Below, piece after piece: positions 62,808 through 64,000 of a stretch of DNA of 64,000 nt. Location of the stretch: NCBI GenBank assembly GCA_963971225.1, contig OZ020270.1, positions 27,961,123-28,025,122 on the forward strand, in the 5' to 3' direction. The notes below the pieces were generated by a model, which searched no databases, was not told the DNA's origin, and saw only the letters and a program-made list of their open reading frames with translations. Each line of letters opens with the position of its first letter. Within the stretch, counting starts at the first letter, position 1. Source of the DNA: Melieria omissa. Taxonomy: Eukaryota; Arthropoda; Insecta; Diptera; Ulidiidae. The position numbers and the translations under genes were made by a program.

Positions 62808-63585
62808 ACTGACATAAGTATACTCACTGATCACCAGCTCTTGACTTTTGCCATTTCGGATAAAAATCCAAATTCGAAAATAAAGAGATGGCGTGCATTT
62901 GTTGAGGAATTTGCCCCTAAATTTCACTATAAGTTCGGAAAAGAGAACGTAGTGGCAGATGCGCTCTCCCGACAATACATGTTTAATCTATCAAAAGCCG
63001 AGAGCTCCGAAGAAACAGTGCATAGCGAGATTTCACTCACAGGAGCTATTCAAACTACAAAATTTCCAGTCAACCAGTTTAAAAGTCAGATTATTTTAAC
63101 AAAATCAAATCACAGCTTCAAAGGTAGAACAATTATTTTTTGGAAGTTCTGGCGGACTTCAATAAATTTCAGTAGTATCGAAACATTAATAAGATATCTT
63201 ACGGAATCCATTAATCCAAATACAGTCAACGCAATACTATGCGATGTACAAACCCTAGCGGAAATTCAACACCCAATAGTAACATCCTTCCCATCCGTTA
63301 AGTTTATCCACACTCAACGCTCGTTATTGATGTCACTAACGAAGAGGATCAACAGGAAATAGTAAACACGGAGCATAACCGCGCTCACAGGTCACTTCAG
63401 GAAAACTTTTTGCAAATAACCAAAGAATATTACTTTCCAGGTATAAAAAAAATGCTCAAAACAATAATAGGAAACTGCAAAATATGTAAGGAAAACAAAT
63501 ATCAAAGAAAACCACCACAGCCAAACATAGCTCAAACTCCTATTCCAGAATTCCCCGGCGAAATTTTGCATACGGATATATTGAT
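62808..63585 (+). pseudogene. Element A: RNase H end, connection, integrase zinc-binding domain
   Basis: Reads TDISILTDHQLLTFA (RNase H), RRYHYKFGKE-like FHYKFGKENVVADALSRQ, a tether region, and after a frameshift near 63320 the HHCC zinc-binding domain (HNRAHRSL, NCKICKENKYQRK). It ends EILHTDI, the first part of the catalytic core with its Asp. After about 63585 the sequence departs from integrase. Confidence 0.9.
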
Positions 63586-64000
63586 AACCAGTCATCGACT
63601 GCCTCTTGAACCATACGGTTGTCTCTACAGCGTAGCAGTGCTATTTCTCTCTTGTCTGCTGAGGCGGCTTCTCTTGATTTAATTTGTATACATCTGTTGG
63701 TTATTTTGTGCGACCTTACGCCTACTGAATAGTGTGAAAGGTGAAATAAAATGTCCCCAGAGGGACCTTCTTTAGGAAATAACAGGTTTTCCCTGTTATC
63801 CCCTAGCCCCCAACCAAAAAGAAAAAACAATAAAATTGGTAACTACTGAACTTTTCCCGTCACTACCGGCAACAAAAAAAGACAATCCAAAATACCTCGT
63901 GGTAAGTGCTGTGGATTCCAATAAGCCCCTTAATAAGTTCTCGTGTTTTTCTGTGCATAAGGCCCTACAGAATATTAGCTCTGAACCAATGAAAATCACT
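63586..64000 (+). mobile_element. 5' end of a jockey-like LINE, cut by window edge
   Basis: From about 63586 the sequence is unrelated to integrase. About 165 bases of leader precede an ATG at 63751. Confidence 0.55.
63751..64000 (+). pseudogene. Jockey-like ORF1, start only, one frameshift
   Basis: The ATG opens 32 codons (MSPEGPSLGNNRFSLLSPSP). In the next phase, from about 63823, the frame reads TELFPSLPATKKDNPKYLVV and FSVHKALQNISSEPMKIT and is open to the last base. KYLVV and the HKAL...SEP pattern recall ORF1 RNA-binding proteins of jockey-like LINEs. A one-base change in an A run near 63822-63827 would explain the shift. The family call is tentative because only 80 residues are visible. 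Confidence 0.5.

Larger units (their letters stand above)
5300..63585 (+). mobile_element. Element A: Ty3/gypsy (17.6/297-like) retrotransposon, broken into six pieces
   Basis: Pieces at about 5300-6230, 22314-22383, 36576-37354, 61857-62451 and 62808-63585 read, in order and on one strand, as gag, protease, protease end, RT, RNase H with connection domain, and the integrase zinc-binding domain. Each gap is bounded by a target-site duplication (AAATGTAGG, GTTGG, ATAT and a 15-mer), and removing it restores the protein. Neither LTR is visible. The element is dead, with frameshifts near 5375, 5890 and 22368, stops near 36762 and 36798, and a frameshift near 63320. It is the oldest layer of the nest apart from whatever LOA1 sits in. 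Confidence 0.88.

Overview
The window carries no recognisable host gene, tRNA, rRNA or CRISPR array. It is a stack of nested transposable elements of an insect type. Ty3/gypsy elements with tRNA-Ser and tRNA-Leu primer sites, an env-bearing errantivirus, BEL/Pao elements, LOA-type LINEs, an irritans-group mariner, DD37E-type IS630/Tc1 elements and hAT elements together suggest a dipteran fly with a repeat-rich genome, perhaps a tephritid-like fly. The species is inference only.

Layout. The left edge holds LOA1 (1-5028, + strand), a LOA-type non-LTR element with an intact 1206-aa ORF2. Almost everything to its right is one Ty3/gypsy element, 'A' (17.6/297-like, + strand), split into six pieces: about 5300-6230, 22314-22383, 36576-37354, 61857-62451 and 62808-63585, plus target-site copies at the joints. 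Removing the intruders rejoins its gag, protease, RT, RNase H and integrase.

Intruders in A:
(1) LOA2 (6231-22304, - strand; TSD AAATGTAGG). It is split by BEL/Pao element G (7628-18848, -; TSD CATCC). G is split by hAT element H (8467-13932; TSD GCCGTGAT), which has an intact 865-aa transposase and contains a further non-autonomous element I (11739-12885).
(2) K (22384-36575, -; TSD GTTGG), a BEL/Pao element with gag and protease but no visible RT or integrase. It contains BEL/Pao element L (24026-30332, +; TSD GGGGG), a hAT MITE J inside its own LTR (22609-23438; TSD CTGAAGAC), a TA-flanked MITE N (32777-33661) and mariner M (34526-35827).
(3) B (37355-61852, +; TSD ATAT), a tRNA-Leu-primed Ty3/gypsy element. 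It is split by C (40781-59319, +; TSD CTTAAA), an errantivirus with gag, pol and env. C contains a hAT-like MITE P (41986-42283; TSD AAATAGTA) and three TA-flanked IS630/Tc1-type elements D, E and F that share AGG termini. A 3.75-kb segment of C (end of D, pol, env, most of E) is present three times in tandem and nearly identical.
(4) A tRNA-derived SINE (62452-62792, -; 15-bp TSD).
(5) The 5' end of a jockey-like LINE from about 63586 to the right edge.

The target-site duplications and restored reading frames give an unambiguous relative order of insertion, with up to five levels (A > LOA2 > G > H > I). Most retroelement frames are broken by a few stops or frameshifts. LOA1 ORF2 and the H transposase are the two long intact frames. 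The F transposase is open but lacks a catalytic Asp. The most unusual features are the 3.75-kb triplication whose joint lies between two DNA transposons, the gag-only K element with identical LTRs although it hosts an older-looking L, and the intact H transposase.
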